Positions 11,179 through 21,824 of a DNA stretch of 64,000 bases are shown here, in pieces (within the stretch, counting starts at the first letter, position 1; each line of letters begins with the position of its first letter). The stretch comes from Ligula intestinalis (lineage: Eukaryota; Platyhelminthes; Cestoda; Diphyllobothriidea; Diphyllobothriidae). A program made the translations under genes and the position numbers. Under the pieces are notes generated by a model. That model was not told the origin of the DNA. It made no database searches and worked only from the letters and a program-made list of their open reading frames with translations. Where the stretch lies: positions 23,815,684 to 23,879,683 of the forward strand of contig JAYGXS010000008.1 in assembly GCA_036362985.1 (NCBI GenBank). Reading direction: 5' to 3'.

Positions 11179-12536
11179 AAACCTAGCGCGTTCACTTACA
11201 AAATGTAATTTTGCGCAAAGTCAGCAAATGCAGCGTACCCCCAAACTATTATAGCAGTAAAGTAAGCGCCATAGGTAAAAAAGACCTAACTTTGTAAACA
11301 GATTACTATTTACGGGCATATGAATATATATGAAAGTTGAACTTAGGGAAATGGCGATGTGAAAAGTCGCTGGTCCAATTTTTAATAAAAATATGTTTAA
11401 GGCATGGGAGTGGAAAAGAATGGCAAGTTAATACAGAATGAGTACAAATACAAACTTTTTATCAGTTAAATTGTTTCCATTAACATTTAAACTTGCATTA
11501 TATGTGTCAGAAATGAATGTGGTCGCCTTGACTAAAGTTTTATTCCCAATATGTCCGTTTTAATGCATGAAAATATCCTTGCCTGCTTTTATTAATTTCT
11601 ATTGACAATTGCAAAGAGATTTTCTGTGGCAATCATATCCCGGCTGTTGAGCAGAATAAGAATAGATAGAAGGTCACACACGTATGGGCTGAATGTTAAA
11701 TAAAAAGTTAGATTACAGTTGTACTTGTAATTAAATTCATACCATCTTGTGTACTTTAAAAGAAATTTACGTTTGTTACATTTGTTTGTAATTATTTCGA
11801 GAATTCGAGTGCGAAGAGCAGCAGATTATTTTTTGAAGTTCCGCTGAGCACTTTGCGAATTTCACTGTTTTGCTTTGTTTGTCCGTAAATACCGATGTCA
11901 TGCAAGTGAGCAACCAAAAACTTAGAAATAAGAAATATCTTCAAAGCATTTACGTGAATAATGAGTTTTTAAACATTTTTCATTATGCAGCTGCCTGTGT
12001 GGGTTATGACTGTAGAATCAACCAAACATGTCAACTCATTGCCGATAAAAATGAATTTCCTCAACAAAAGCCGAAAATGAATACGTCTAAGGTTCATTAA
12101 AAACTTTCTATGAGAAGTTATCTTTACAAAAGGTGGTTTAGTTAGATATTTTGGAGTCGAATATGTGTGGACTGCACCTTTTTTGAAGATGAAGTCAAAA
12201 TCAAATGCGATACTTTGACCAGTTTTTGACTTCCCTTAAAGTTAGAGATAAATACTCTGCAGAAACTGAAAAAACTTGCACAACAGAGTGACTGAATATA
12301 TCCTCAGATATTTTTAAACATGACAATCTTTTGCCTGTTCCGTTCCAAGTTTTTATATTCGTTCACTTTCTTCTATATTTGACAACATTATGACGGGGTT
12401 AATTAACGGTGTTTTTAAGAAAACTTATTGCATTCCGAGGAAGTTCATGTAAAGTCAAATTGAACCAGTAATTTTGGCGTACTTAAACACATTTTGGTCT
12501 CTTGTAAGTTAATAACTTACAAAGGGTAGAAAAATC
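11179..12536. other. AT-rich stretch, nothing recognised
   Basis: AT-rich sequence with only short open frames (the longest 76 codons) and no domain, splice pair or repeat that I can name. Confidence 0.5.
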
Positions 12537-13448
12537 TGCTCGGTCGATACTATCGAAAGGGAGCTCACGAAGATCCACGACCTGCTTCGAGAGAACGGGT
12601 ACCCTGACAAGTTTATTCAGAAGAACATGATGGAGAGAGAACGCAAACCCTTAACACCCACCGTGGAAAAGAAGACCCTTTTCCTCAAAGTCCCCTTTCA
12701 AGGGGACGCAGCAAGTGGACTGTTAAGCCGACGCCTTAACCAAGCCGTATGATGAACCTTCCCAGCGGTGAAAGTTCGGGTGTTATTCTCAACAAACCCG
12801 GTCCTACACGGCGAAGGTAAGGATAAGCTGCCAGCCCAGACCACTTCCATGTGCATTTACTCATTTACTTGTTCCTGTGGAGCAGGTTACATAGGTCGCA
12901 CGAGCCGGCGCTTATCCAAGAGGATACGGGAGCATCTGCCAGCATGGCTTAACAAAGGCGAAGTCAGGAACATCAACAGTTCCATTCTTGCTCATATGGT
13001 GGACTCTGGCCACCGTGCTGACCCGAACGAAGCCTTTAAGGTGATCTACCAGGTCTCACCAGATTGCCCGAAGTCCCTGGGTCAACGGCTGCTGGCAACA
13101 GCGGAGGCCACGGCCATTCGCCTGATGAAGCCGGTGTTGTGCGCGCAGAAGAACTTTCTTCAGGCCCCAAGCCTAGCATGGCCAACGGCCGCAGAACTGC
13201 CAGCATTTTCCAGGCGTTCTTTCCCCCTGCCTCTCCTAATTACCCTGTCACTACCCCCTCTTTATCAACCCAAACCCCAAGCCCCCATTCCCAAGACTAA
13301 GTTGATTAGAACGATAATTAATTGATTGCTTGTCACCCTGTACCTTCCCCTTCCATCTAAATGTAATGGCCCGAAGAGAATTTATCGAAAGTATACGTAT
13401 GCTCGCCAACTGTCCTTCTGAATTATCGAATGAGGATTTTCGCAACGT
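12537..13448 (+). mobile_element. Penelope-like element B (P2 lineage), 5'-truncated
   Basis: It starts inside the RT-to-endonuclease linker (STDTIEREL, about 12,543) and runs through GIY-YIG into a 3' region shared with 37.47-37.68 kb. Two consecutive stop codons (about 12,749-12,754) interrupt the linker. The tail at 13,370-13,430 (gaagagaatttatcgaaagt, then tacgtatgctcgcc) is a decayed form of the hammerhead at 23.9 and 25.4 kb. Confidence 0.85.
12768..13325 (+). CDS. GIY-YIG endonuclease domain of PLE B (fragment)
   Basis: This is the C-terminal nuclease part of a PLE polyprotein, which in this family is thought to nick target DNA. The GIY-YIG core is visible as CIYSFTCSCGAGYIGR about residues 28-43, followed by the RRLSKRIREH helix. 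The C-x-C and the later ILAHMVDSGH histidines fit the cysteine/histidine pattern known in PLE endonucleases. A proline-rich tail ends the frame. It is separated by stops from its linker upstream, so a full protein is not made from this copy. Confidence 0.85.
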   Translation: MKVRVLFSTNPVLHGEGKDKLPAQTTSMCIYSFTCSCGAGYIGRTSRRLSKRIREHLPAWLNKGEVRNINSSILAHMVDSGHRADPNEAFKVIYQVSPDCPKSLGQRLLATAEATAIRLMKPVLCAQKNFLQAPSLAWPTAAELPAFSRRSFPLPLLITLSLPPLYQPKPQAPIPKTKLIRTIIN

Positions 13449-13925
13449 TTATAACTTATGTTCTGGGCATAAAACGTAATAGACGTGTAGGGAAAAATGT
13501 TGTTGACTAAAATTCATCGTTCTTTTCTCGACAATAATGCTTTATCTCTTACGTACACTTACCTCAAATTAAGGGAAGAAAAACAAAATTTGCCGTTTTG
13601 TGAACAGATATAATTAAAAAGTTCTTTCTCTTCATGAATGCTCTTTTAAAGTGCAACATGCACAAACAAAAACTTCTTCTCCGCAACGTTTCATAGTGTA
13701 GGAAACTCCTCGGATATCAACAAACGCTGGATTTTGCCATCTTCTGCCTTCATTTACTCCCACTATACTGATATGCATGGAATTCAATTCTAGCAAACAG
13801 TATTTTGCGCCTCAAATCAACCCAGTGAACTACTTAAACCACCTCAAATGTGTTTTAAATCCTCCAATCCCCAATTTTTCATCAAATATGGAATCTACTG
13901 CATTTCCACACATAATGTACAATCC
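13449..13925. other. AT-rich stretch, nothing recognised
   Basis: No gene, repeat or RNA signature was identified. Confidence 0.45.
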
Positions 13926-14200
13926 ACTGTACGGATGCTGGCGGGACGCGGACAGAAAGCGAAGTGTGACTCCTCTAACCGCTAGGTACGCACCCATTCA
14001 CCGATGTTTATATTTTCGATAGAGACCAGCAAGGCAACAAGCCTCTGGTTCGATAGGTAGAACATTGGACATCTAGCCAAGAGTTAGGGATTTCGAGTCT
14101 CAGGGGTTGCATTACCTGCATAACCTGACTGACGACGGCTAGCAAGCTAGAAATGGCCATTCCAGTGTTTGCAGTCTTTGGCAATAATGTTCACCGGTCT
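13925..14200 (+). repeat. SINE family 1, degenerate copy
   Basis: A tail-like segment (cctctaaccgctaggtacgc) is followed by a degenerate plus copy with gatttcgagtctcagg as B box, ctgactgacgacggcta and aaatggccattccagt. Confidence 0.6.
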
Positions 14201-15239
14201 CCGTGCCCCTGAAAATAGGTAGGACAACCTAGGTGGGTTGGCTTATCTTTAGGCGAGCATCTGGAGTCTTTTTTAGAATTCCCAATCAGTAGGAGATCTG
14301 GTACTATTTCATTCATTTACGCCAAAAACTAGTTGACGTTAAGTTATCAATAAAATCCTCCTGTGGCAGCAAATGCCACTGAATCCTTTTGAATGAGATG
14401 AACACATACAGTCAGAAGGATATCGTTCAATGTGGTACTGACGAGCATGAATACAAATACTGTTGTTTGTATGCATTTGGTAGAAACTTACCTCTCCATA
14501 AAAAAAATTATATTAGAAAAACGGGTGGCCTTCCTGTTTTAAAAATTTTTTACAATTCCCAAACAAGTTTGAACCCGTACTGACCCCTTAACTTTCATTT
14601 GCGTTTCCGAAAAATGAGTTAGATCTTGTTGTGTACCTCATAACCAATATTGTTAAATTTACAGACAGGATGCTTTACGAATACAAATTTCGAAGTCAAA
14701 CAAAATATAATGAGTAGAAACTTCTTGAACTCTAGATCAAATCTTCTTATAGTATACATTTTGAAGAAGAGATAATTTTCTGCCAAAAGACCACAAGCAA
14801 GGAAGGATATTTTATGCATTTTTCTGTCAGATATATTTGAACTGACGGGGATTTCAAAAATCATGGGGAAAATACAGATTCCTTGAGTTGTCATTGTTCA
14901 TAGGTTTCGCAAGTGGCAGAAATGACTGGAATATCTTGAGATTATGCTGAGTGATAGTTAATATTTCAACGCTACTTAAGAACTCTGTTCTAATCGAAAG
15001 CACATTTTATAATAACAAGTAAACGTCTCATGAGTTAACACATCCACATTATAGCGAGAGCTGCATGCACAATACCTGAGCTTGTCAAAGTTTGATCATT
15101 ACTCGCATACCGGCGCGAACGCATGTACAAAAACTCTCAAATAATCATGAGCAACTTTAGGCAAATTGGTTACTTACAAAACTGCAAAAAGTACTAGTTG
15201 TTTGTTAAGAAAAAATGAATTTTACTTAATAATCACCCA
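14201..15239. other. AT-rich stretch, nothing recognised
   Basis: Only short unsupported open frames on both strands; no repeat identified. Confidence 0.45.
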
Positions 15240-15470
15240 GTTATGCAAGCGTAAAAAATTGCTGTAAATTAGAACAAGCAATTTTAATCTTTTCTTAAGT
15301 TGATTGGACACCATTATCACTTTCTTTTTACAGAACAAACTTTCTCTTAGTCAGTATATTTTCAATATTTTGCTGTTTTTTAATGAGACTTGCTTATAGA
15401 TGGGCCTTAAAATGCCGAAAACTTTTCAGGGCTGTCAAGCTTTCGTTAATAAAGGAAGATTATGCTCGAA
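15240..15470 (+). repeat. Dispersed AT-rich repeat R3 copy
   Basis: It shares ordered words with 23,480-23,775: aaaaaattg...taattaga-type sequence, a ttttctttag block, and a caagctttcgtt/caagctttcttt block near the end. It is diverged, non-coding and unclassified. Confidence 0.45.
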
Positions 15471-16923
15471 GTTCATATCAAAACCTTTAAAATAAGGTAC
15501 CTATCAAAAACATATATAAAAAATGAGTTTTTGGATAAAAGTTCGTATAAAGATGATCATGTGGGCCGAAAAGGCACAACACGCTGTCAAGCAAAAAGAA
15601 CATACGCAACAGTAGGTTGATATTCTTATTCCTACGACCACTAAACAACTCCCTATAATACATGTCCTGTTTAAAAAGCCTTTGAATTAAATGTACACTT
15701 GGTGAATATATGTGCATTTTACCTTTTTCCAAGGTAATGTCAAAACGAAAATGGAGATTTTTGAAATTTTTTGCAATTTACTTTAAGATAGATGACATAA
15801 TTTGGCTGGACATGAACGAATTCAGTTTCTTCTTTATATTGGAATATTTTCCTCCATATTGGATAACTTCCAGGCTCTGTTCTAAGCTTGCGAATGCAAA
15901 ACAAATTCGCCACATTTCTACTGAGTTATTTCCATAATTATTCATCTTCTATCTGCTCCGTTTCTAAATTACATATGAGCGGAAATTATAGTGTACAAAC
16001 AAGGATACTTCTACATGCTTTAGTTTTAATGAGATCTGCTTTAACCATCACCTTCGCGATAACCTATAGCCAGTGTTGGTTACGTTGCAAATGCTTGATG
16101 CGGTATAACAAAATGCGGTCAAAGCATTTTCGTGACGGCATTTTGTGGTAAAAAGCTTCTTATTTAAGCTTCAAATACGTTTTACGAAATAGTAAAGAAT
16201 CTGGTCATATTTTTGATGTTTTTATGACGAAGCTAATGTACTTGACATAAACAAAGCAGATATTTTGACCGAAAATGCAACTTAAATGTGCTCTCTTACA
16301 AGTTTGCGAAAAAAGGTGGTTTACAGTATTTGCAATCTAAATATTACCTGCCTACCCCTATTGATGAGCCTGGTAAGTTATCTACCTTCTATCTATACTG
16401 CAGATATATGTACCTCTTCTTTTAGTTCCAGCTCCGTTATCTTAGTCCCTGAGCATGTCGTTCTCTATACCTACTGTCAGATCACAATCACTCTAGCCTT
16501 TTGGTCTCCAGCGAACGCCATAAATGTTGCATTTACCTACGGGGCAGGACATTGTGTTTTTTCTTTTCAACAATAGTGACCGCAACCGATCAATCCACAT
16601 CCGGTGTCTGGTGCATAGTAGTGGCAGCAATGTGCAGCGAGCCTGCGTCATTAAATCACTAAACAATCCAAAAAAATTGGCTTCGGAACGTTATAACCGT
16701 TTATATTTCAACATGTGGTCGATTTTCCTGCCACGTCTCTACTTCCGGACAGGCATATCCGGTCCAGGCTGGGTCCTCGGACAGGACTAAACATTGTCGC
16801 TGAGAGGCGCACCAATTGCGTCTACAAGGAAACTCCCTCCTTTGTGAAACATCTACTTGCAGGCACATAATTCCTTTCCAAGTTTTTTTTATGACGTAAA
16901 CAACAACCAGAGGCTAAACGGGG
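15471..16923. other. AT-rich stretch, nothing recognised
   Basis: Open frames reach 96 codons but show no domain. The right edge is the target site of the PLE insertion at 16,936. Confidence 0.45.
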
Positions 16924-16940
16924 GCAACGATATATTTAAG

Positions 16941-16995
16941 GAAGTCAAGTTAAGCGAACGAACGTTTTCGATTAATTCATCATCAGGCAATACAG
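16941..16995 (-). ncRNA. Hammerhead-ribozyme-like motif (P3), inverted left copy
   Basis: The minus strand reads CTGATGA, a short spacer, GAAA, then ACGTTCGTT and C before GC. Helix III pairs AAC with GTT around a GTTC loop. Helix II is weak unless one T after the core is looped out. Confidence 0.5.
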
Positions 16996-17624
16996 CTTCG
17001 TCTGAACGCTGCAATCGCGCGTACATATCCAGCAGCAAAGTTAATATTATTGTTCTCAAGCACTCCACTTCTTCGCCTTGAAGGCAAGGATAGACTGCCG
17101 TTCCAGACCACATCAATGTGTATCTACAACTTTACATGCTCCTGTGGGGCAAGTTACATTGGTCGAACGATTAGACGTCTATCCAAGCGCATGCGAGAGC
17201 ATCACCCTGTGGGCTTAAACAGAAGCGAAACTAAGTCGATATCAAGCGCAATTCTGGCTCACTTGATAGACAGCGGTCATCGGGTAGACGTCAACCAAGC
17301 ATTTAGAGTCGTCTATAAAGTTCCGGCTAAACACTCTAAGTTCCTGCGTCAGCGGATACTTGCAACGGCAGAAGCAGTCGCCATTCGCCTCACAAACCCA
17401 ATTTTATGTGCGCAGAAAGCATTTGTAGCGGCCCTAAGGCTCCCGTGGCCAATAGCCTTTTCAACATCCGCCCTCACGCCTCTTACTACGTCGCGAAACA
17501 ATGATGAGACAGCGGCATCAAGCATCCAAAGGCCACCGACACAGTCTCAAGACGTTGACACCTTGCGTCCTCACACAACCCAACAAAACCCGAGACGAGG
17601 ACCACTGGATGACATTAACTAATT
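16996..17624 (+). CDS. GIY-YIG endonuclease fragment of PLE C
   Basis: Opening directly after the inverted terminal block with LRLNAAIARTYPAAKL, the frame continues without a stop to about 17,624, although it has no start codon of its own. It carries CIYNFTCSCGASYIGR, RRLSKRMREH, SAILAHLIDSGH and a long C-terminal tail rich in Thr, Pro and Gln. The RT half is missing because the insertion is 5'-truncated. Confidence 0.85.
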
Positions 17625-17807
17625 GTCTGACTCCTTCCCCTTCCCCTCTCCCCCCACCCCCATTTCTCTGTCCCCAATTAAGACTAGAATCTCATCCCCT
17701 TGATCCCCCCCCTTGATCCCTTTACACCTCTCTCCCCCCTCTCTCCCCCTTGTTACTACTGATTGGTTTGCCTAAAACTTTCGTTAACTCTACCTTCCCT
17801 TATATTA

Positions 17808-17866
17808 CTGTATTGCCTGATGATGAATTAATCGAAAACGTTCGTTCGCTTAACTTGACTTCCCTT
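17808..17866 (+). ncRNA. Hammerhead-ribozyme-like motif (P3), right copy
   Basis: Core CTGATGA at 17,817-17,823 is followed by TGAATTAATC, GAAA, and ACGTTCGTT ending in a TTC cleavage-type triplet. Helix I is only GC/GC. Catalysis is uncertain because helix II starts after an extra T. Confidence 0.55.
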
Positions 17867-18054
17867 ATGCTTACATGGATATCATCGCTGAACTTAAGCA
17901 ACGATATATGTCAAAAGCTGTTCCACCAATCAGATGGTTCGATGGCGTTGCTGGCACTCACTCCAGTCACGAGGAGATTAGCCAACAAAAAATCGATAAT
18001 AAGAGACAGCTGCAGTGACGAGCTTGTTGTAGAAGTGAAAAGTCTTTGCAGTTA

Positions 18055-18360
18055 AAAAAAGACTTATAATTGGGCATTCAAATCGAATGAGGTCGAAATT
18101 CTCGCGAGAGGTGACAATCGTGTGAGTCGCGATTTCCTTGAGTCATGGTTTGCCCCCCCAGCGCCAAGGAACCAATTGGCCAAGCCATCATCACATCCAA
18201 TTGCACTAAGTGTGATGAAAGTTCAGCAGGTCATGGCGTGCACGCCGGCCATCAAGCAACTACCCCACAAATGAATGAAAATATTTGCGTTCCAGGTATT
18301 TGCATGAATGCAGAAAAGGACTTGTCAAGCACCAAATCAAGTTGTTTATTGCTCTGAGCT
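18055..18360 (+). pseudogene. PLE GIY-YIG C-terminal fragment (P4-like)
   Basis: The frame (H)AFKSNEVEILARGDNRVSR followed by DFLESWFAPPAP matches the end of the endonuclease in the element at 42.4-43.5 kb (EAKILARGDNRVSRELLESW). No upstream part is present and flanking sequence is unrelated. Confidence 0.75.
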
Positions 18361-18559
18361 TTAGAACTTTTACAGGAGTCCGCCTTCAGAGATAAGAAGC
18401 GACAAACAAAATGGCTTAATTATAGTTGCCATACGCCAACCCACTATCAGAGGTCATCAGGTCATCTAGGTGTCAGAAACAGCAACGAAAGAGAGGGGCA
18501 AGTATAGTGGTGTATGCTAATTTGCTGTCAGAGGAGTCAGGGGGTCGTTCGGACTCATA

Positions 18560-18905
18560 AATAGCAATTAGCGTAGTGCATCCCGGTAATCCTGCTTTCT
18601 CTTCCAGTGGGTTTGTTGTGGGGTCGTATTTGCTTGCAATTTTTAAGTTTGGTTTTGCCTTGTTCTATCTTTTACTATCGTAATGGCGTAAGACTTTGTA
18701 GGCCGCGGGAAGGTCTAGAAGCCTGTTGACGGACTTGATATCTGAGTACCATGTCTCAAGCGTCAGTCTTTTGGATTTTAAGGTTCTTCTGCCTACAATT
18801 ATCGCTTTTTTAATATCGAAAATGTAGCCGGTCTCTCTGATGTGTGCTGCAAGCTACGGGTTTGGGTGTAGTCTTCTTACTTAGCGCACAAGCGGGCAAT
18901 TATCC
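18560..18905 (-). pseudogene. PLE GIY-YIG C-terminal fragment (fifth lineage)
   Basis: The minus strand encodes HIRETGYIFDIKKAIIVGRR and LTLETWYSDIKSVNRLLDLP, then AAYKVLRHY. This is the typical tail of a PLE GIY-YIG domain. The same tail recurs at 45.46-45.65 kb. Internal stops lie after it. Confidence 0.7.
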
Positions 18906-19010
18906 TCTATAAGGGAGTCATGAACTGCTATAAGTTAACAGTAGCATTGTTTCTGTATTCTACGAATGCTGCTACCCCTGTGCATGAATTACCAAGTTAT
19001 GCTATTATTA

Positions 19011-19067
19011 AGGAAGTCAAGTTAAGCGAACGAACGTTTTCGATTAATTCATCATCAGGCAATACAG
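19011..19067 (-). ncRNA. Hammerhead-ribozyme-like motif of PLE D, 3' copy
   Basis: It has the same core as in element C: CTGATGA, TGAATTAATC, GAAA, ACGTTCGTTC. It lies downstream of the frame on the minus strand, the expected pLTR position. Confidence 0.55.
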
Positions 19068-19112
19068 TAATATAAGGGAGGGTAGAGTTAACGAAAGTTT
19101 TAGGCAAACCAA

Positions 19113-20342
19113 TCAGTAGTAACAAGGGGGAGAGAGGTGTAAAAGGATCAAAAGGGGGGGATCAAGGGGATGAGATTCTAGTCTTAATTGGGGACAGGGA
19201 AATGGGGGTGGGGGGAGAGGGGAAGGAGTCAAACAATTAGTTAATGTCATCCAGTGGTCCTCGTCTCGGGTTTTGTTGGGTTGTGTGAGGACGCAAGGTG
19301 TCAACGTTTTGAGACTGTGTCGGTGACCTTTGGATGCTTGACGCCGCTGTCTCATCATTGTTTCGCTTTTGGCCACGGGAGCCTTAGGGCCGCTACAAAT
19401 GCTTTCTGCGCACATAAAATAAGGGTTTGTGAGGCGAATGGCGACTGCTTCTGCCGTCGCAAGTATCCGCTGACGCAGGAACTTAGAGTGTTTAGCCGGA
19501 ACTTTATAGACGACTCTAAATGCTTGGTTGACGTCTACCCGATGACCGCTGTCTACCAAGTGAGCCAGAATTGCGCTTGATATCGACTTAGTTTCGCCTC
19601 TGTTTAACCACACAGGTTGATGCTCTCGCATGCGCTTGGATAGACGTCTAATCGTTCGACCAATGTAACTTGCCCCACAGGAGCATGTAAAGTTGTAGAT
19701 ACACATTGATGTGGTCTGGAACGGCAGTCTATCCTTGCCTTCAAGGTGAAGAAGTGGAGTGCTTGAGAACAATAATCTTAACTTTGCTGCTAGATATGTA
19801 TGCGCGATTGCAGCGTTCAGACGAAGCTGTAGAAGTTCGCTTGCTGGATTACCTTGAAACGGCAATGTAAGAAATACGGTTTTCTTCTCAGCCGTCGGTA
19901 CCTCCGGTCTTGGTGGATGTTCCTCCATAAACTTATCGATGAAATTATCGGGAAATCCATTTTCTTGTAAGGTATTTTTAAGCAGTGTGAGTTCGTCCTC
20001 CAGTGTCTCTGGAGAACATGTTCTCCTAGCTCGGTTCGTGAGGCAGCGGACGAGGCCTCGTTTCTGACTTGGTGGCACAAAACTGTAGAAGTTAGTGGAT
20101 TGCCCTGTCCAGGTCTTCTTACGAAATACACTTATAATTATTGATCTATCAGATCCTCTACTAAGGAGGACGTCCAGAAAGGGGAGGCACTGTCTGTCCT
20201 CTTTTTCCAAAGTGAAGGTTAACTCTGAGTGCACCTGATTCACTTTATCGGCGGGTGTTGAAACGCAGGTACTCATTAAGTACCTTGAAAACCGAGGGAT
20301 CCTTGGATTGTTTAAGTTCAGCGATGATACCCATGTAAGCAT
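19113..20342 (-). CDS. RT C-terminus plus GIY-YIG of PLE D
   Basis: The 409-residue frame starts in the 31-base leader (MLTWVSSLNL), so its first residues are not RT. RT sequence enters around residue 30 and contains LPFLDVLLS, SVFRKKTWTGQS and a long linker (ENGFPDNFIDKF). The GIY-YIG domain follows with CIYNFTCSCGASYIGR, RRLSKRMREH and ILAHLVDSGH. Compared with PLE C, one inserted base after RLTNP shifts the frame, so the last about 80 residues are out of register. RT motifs A-C are missing. The element is 5'-truncated and cannot reverse-transcribe alone. Confidence 0.88.
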   Translation of the reverse strand: MLTWVSSLNLNNPRIPRFSRYLMSTCVSTPADKVNQVHSELTFTLEKEDRQCLPFLDVLLSRGSDRSIIISVFRKKTWTGQSTNFYSFVPPSQKRGLVRCLTNRARRTCSPETLEDELTLLKNTLQENGFPDNFIDKFMEEHPPRPEVPTAEKKTVFLTLPFQGNPASELLQLRLNAAIAHTYLAAKLRLLFSSTPLLHLEGKDRLPFQTTSMCIYNFTCSCGASYIGRTIRRLSKRMREHQPVWLNRGETKSISSAILAHLVDSGHRVDVNQAFRVVYKVPAKHSKFLRQRILATAEAVAIRLTNPYFMCAESICSGPKAPVAKSETMMRQRRQASKGHRHSLKTLTPCVLTQPNKTRDEDHWMTLTNCLTPSPLPPPPFPCPQLRLESHPLDPPLLILLHLSPPCYY

Positions 20343-20394
20343 TAAGGATTGGTTTGCCTAAACCTTTCGTTAACTCTACCCTCCCTTATATTAC

Positions 20395-20450
20395 TGTATT
20401 GTCTGATGATGAATTTATCGAAAACGTTCGTTCGCTTAACTTGACTTCCT
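20395..20450 (+). ncRNA. Hammerhead-ribozyme-like motif of PLE D, inverted copy
   Basis: CTGATGA at 20,403-20,409, then TGAATTTATC, GAAA and ACGTTCGTTC, oriented opposite to the coding frame of the element. Confidence 0.55.
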
Positions 20451-20495
20451 TAATGCTTACATGGGTATCATCGCTGAACTTATGCTATTATCTCT

Positions 20496-20550
20496 CTTCC
20501 TGATGAAGGATCTGCGAGCGATTTCAAAACTTCAGGCGAATAAAAGTCTT
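20496..20550 (+). repeat. Decayed P4-type hammerhead terminal repeat
   Basis: CTGATGA, a hairpin-like ggatctgcgagcgatttc, then aaaacttcaggcgaataaaa and a following gtcgatcgcattttc match the P4 3' end at 42.3 and 45.4 kb. GAAA has become CAAAA. The adjoining 20,550-21,190 has no recognisable gene. Confidence 0.6.
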
Positions 20551-21190
20551 GTGCCGTCGATCGCATTTTCGTATGCTCCCGTGACTCGCATTTGCGCTTG
20601 CATTGACAATCATGCCCTTCCTCTTGCGCCATTTTCTCAGTCGACAGCCGTGATAACCGTGCCTGCCTACAGGTGCTCCCTTAACGCATTTCCAGCCCTC
20701 GGACTTAACCTAAGCTGATTCGTGACCGCACGTAGTCCGGCCTGGCTTATCACCTTTGGCTTCTTGCGATTATATCCCCCTCCCCCTGATCCAACCTGTG
20801 ACCCCTTGAAATTATGCCCCCTGACCCAGCCAATCGCATGTCCTGCATTCAGCCAGCTGCTCGCTCATGCTGGAACGGGCATGTGACAAGCGCGCAAGAT
20901 GATTGAAGCCAAGAGGTATCTGACCACAGCTGCCTGCGAATCATCCTTCGAGTGAGGTATACCGACTTCAGCTCCGATGAGACAGTTCGCACTCGCTGCG
21001 ATAGTATTTCGAGGATATCTCAGGAAATCCAAAAAACGACGACTTAGGTGATTTGGGCACATTCTCCGTCGTCCGCCTCAGAAACTTTGCAATGCGGCCC
21101 TCGATCCAAAGAAGTGGACAACTCACGGCTTGGCTCTACACCGTTCGTCAAGACATGGAAGCGGTTTTGGGCCTTCGAGGTTCGTTGTCT

Positions 21191-21824
21191 GGCAGGAGTT
21201 TCCTTGGTAGATGTGGAACAAAACTCCACATTTCCAGGTCTGTCAACAGGGATTCGAGCTCGATCCGAGCTTGATTTGAGCATGATTAGGGTGAGGGTTA
21301 GGATTCGGGTTATGGTTAGGGTCGGAGGTTAGGGGTTAGGGTAAGGGAAACTTTTTGGGTTAGGGTTAGAGGTTAGGGTTAGGGTAACTTTTAGGGTTAG
21401 GGTAAGGGTGAGGGTTAAGGCTTAGGGTAAGGGTTAGTGTGGGATAGTGATATCTTATGTAAGAAGTCCGAAGTTTCTGCTTAATATTACAAAAAGTCTT
21501 CAAAAATCCATTTTTACTGGGCTTTGAGCAAGGAAATTTTTCGGAATAAAACTCCACATTTCCAAGTTTGTCGACAGCGATCCGTGCTTGATTCGATATC
21601 GATTTGTTTTTTGCGCTTTTTTAAATTTACGCGCCCAACGCCGTCGGCCTATAGCCACCGTATTAAATTATTTCAACGAAATTTACGACTTTTTTGTTAT
21701 TTTCACAAAATCCTTTTTGATAAGTCAGTTTTATCAACTTAGAAATGACCCCTTCTCATGGTTACCGTATGAAAACAACCTACGGCTTGTTGTTTCCAAG
21801 ACCACTACCAAGAAAACTCCTGCC
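21191..21824 (+). mobile_element. Inverted-repeat element carrying telomere-like array
   Basis: The ends ggcaggagtttccttggtag and, inverted, ctaccaagaaaactcctgcc form a terminal inverted repeat with one mismatch over 20 bases. Inside, about 21,284-21,445 is a degenerate (TTAGGG)n array. It is flanked by two near copies of aaaactccacatttcca. A second copy in opposite orientation is at 44.0-45.0 kb. No transposase is encoded, so it would be non-autonomous. No clear target-site duplication is visible here. Confidence 0.75.
21284..21445 (+). repeat. Interstitial TTAGGG-like array
   Basis: Many ttaggg, ggttaggg and gggttaggg words with variants (gtgagggtta, gtaaggg). TTAGGG is the usual metazoan telomere repeat; here it is internal to the element described at 21.2-21.8 kb. 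Confidence 0.85.

Larger units (their letters stand above)
16924..17909 (+). mobile_element. Penelope-like element C (P3) with target-site duplication
   Basis: A perfect 12-bp direct repeat, GCAACGATATAT, at 16,924-16,935 and 17,898-17,909 brackets the insertion. Inside, the hammerhead-like terminal block occurs inverted at the left (16,937-16,995, minus) and direct at the right (17,808-17,866, plus). The right end continues with a 31-base leader (atgcttacatggatatcatc...). Between them lie a 5'-truncated GIY-YIG frame and a C-rich 3' region. It is closely related to element D at 19.0-20.5 kb. Confidence 0.9.
18997..20491 (-). mobile_element. Penelope-like element D (P3) with target-site duplication
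   Basis: TTATGCTATTAT at 18,997-19,008 and 20,480-20,491 is a perfect 12-bp target-site duplication. The ends carry about 105-bp inverted repeats, 19,009-19,113 and 20,348-20,453, each with the hammerhead-like core. The coding part between reads on the minus strand. A 31-base leader (ttaatgcttacatgggtatc...) appears twice in opposite orientation: at 20,312-20,346 next to the frame and at 20,449-20,480 after the right-hand hammerhead. The right end is therefore a 3' end plus the leader of a tandem unit, joined in reverse. Confidence 0.92.
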
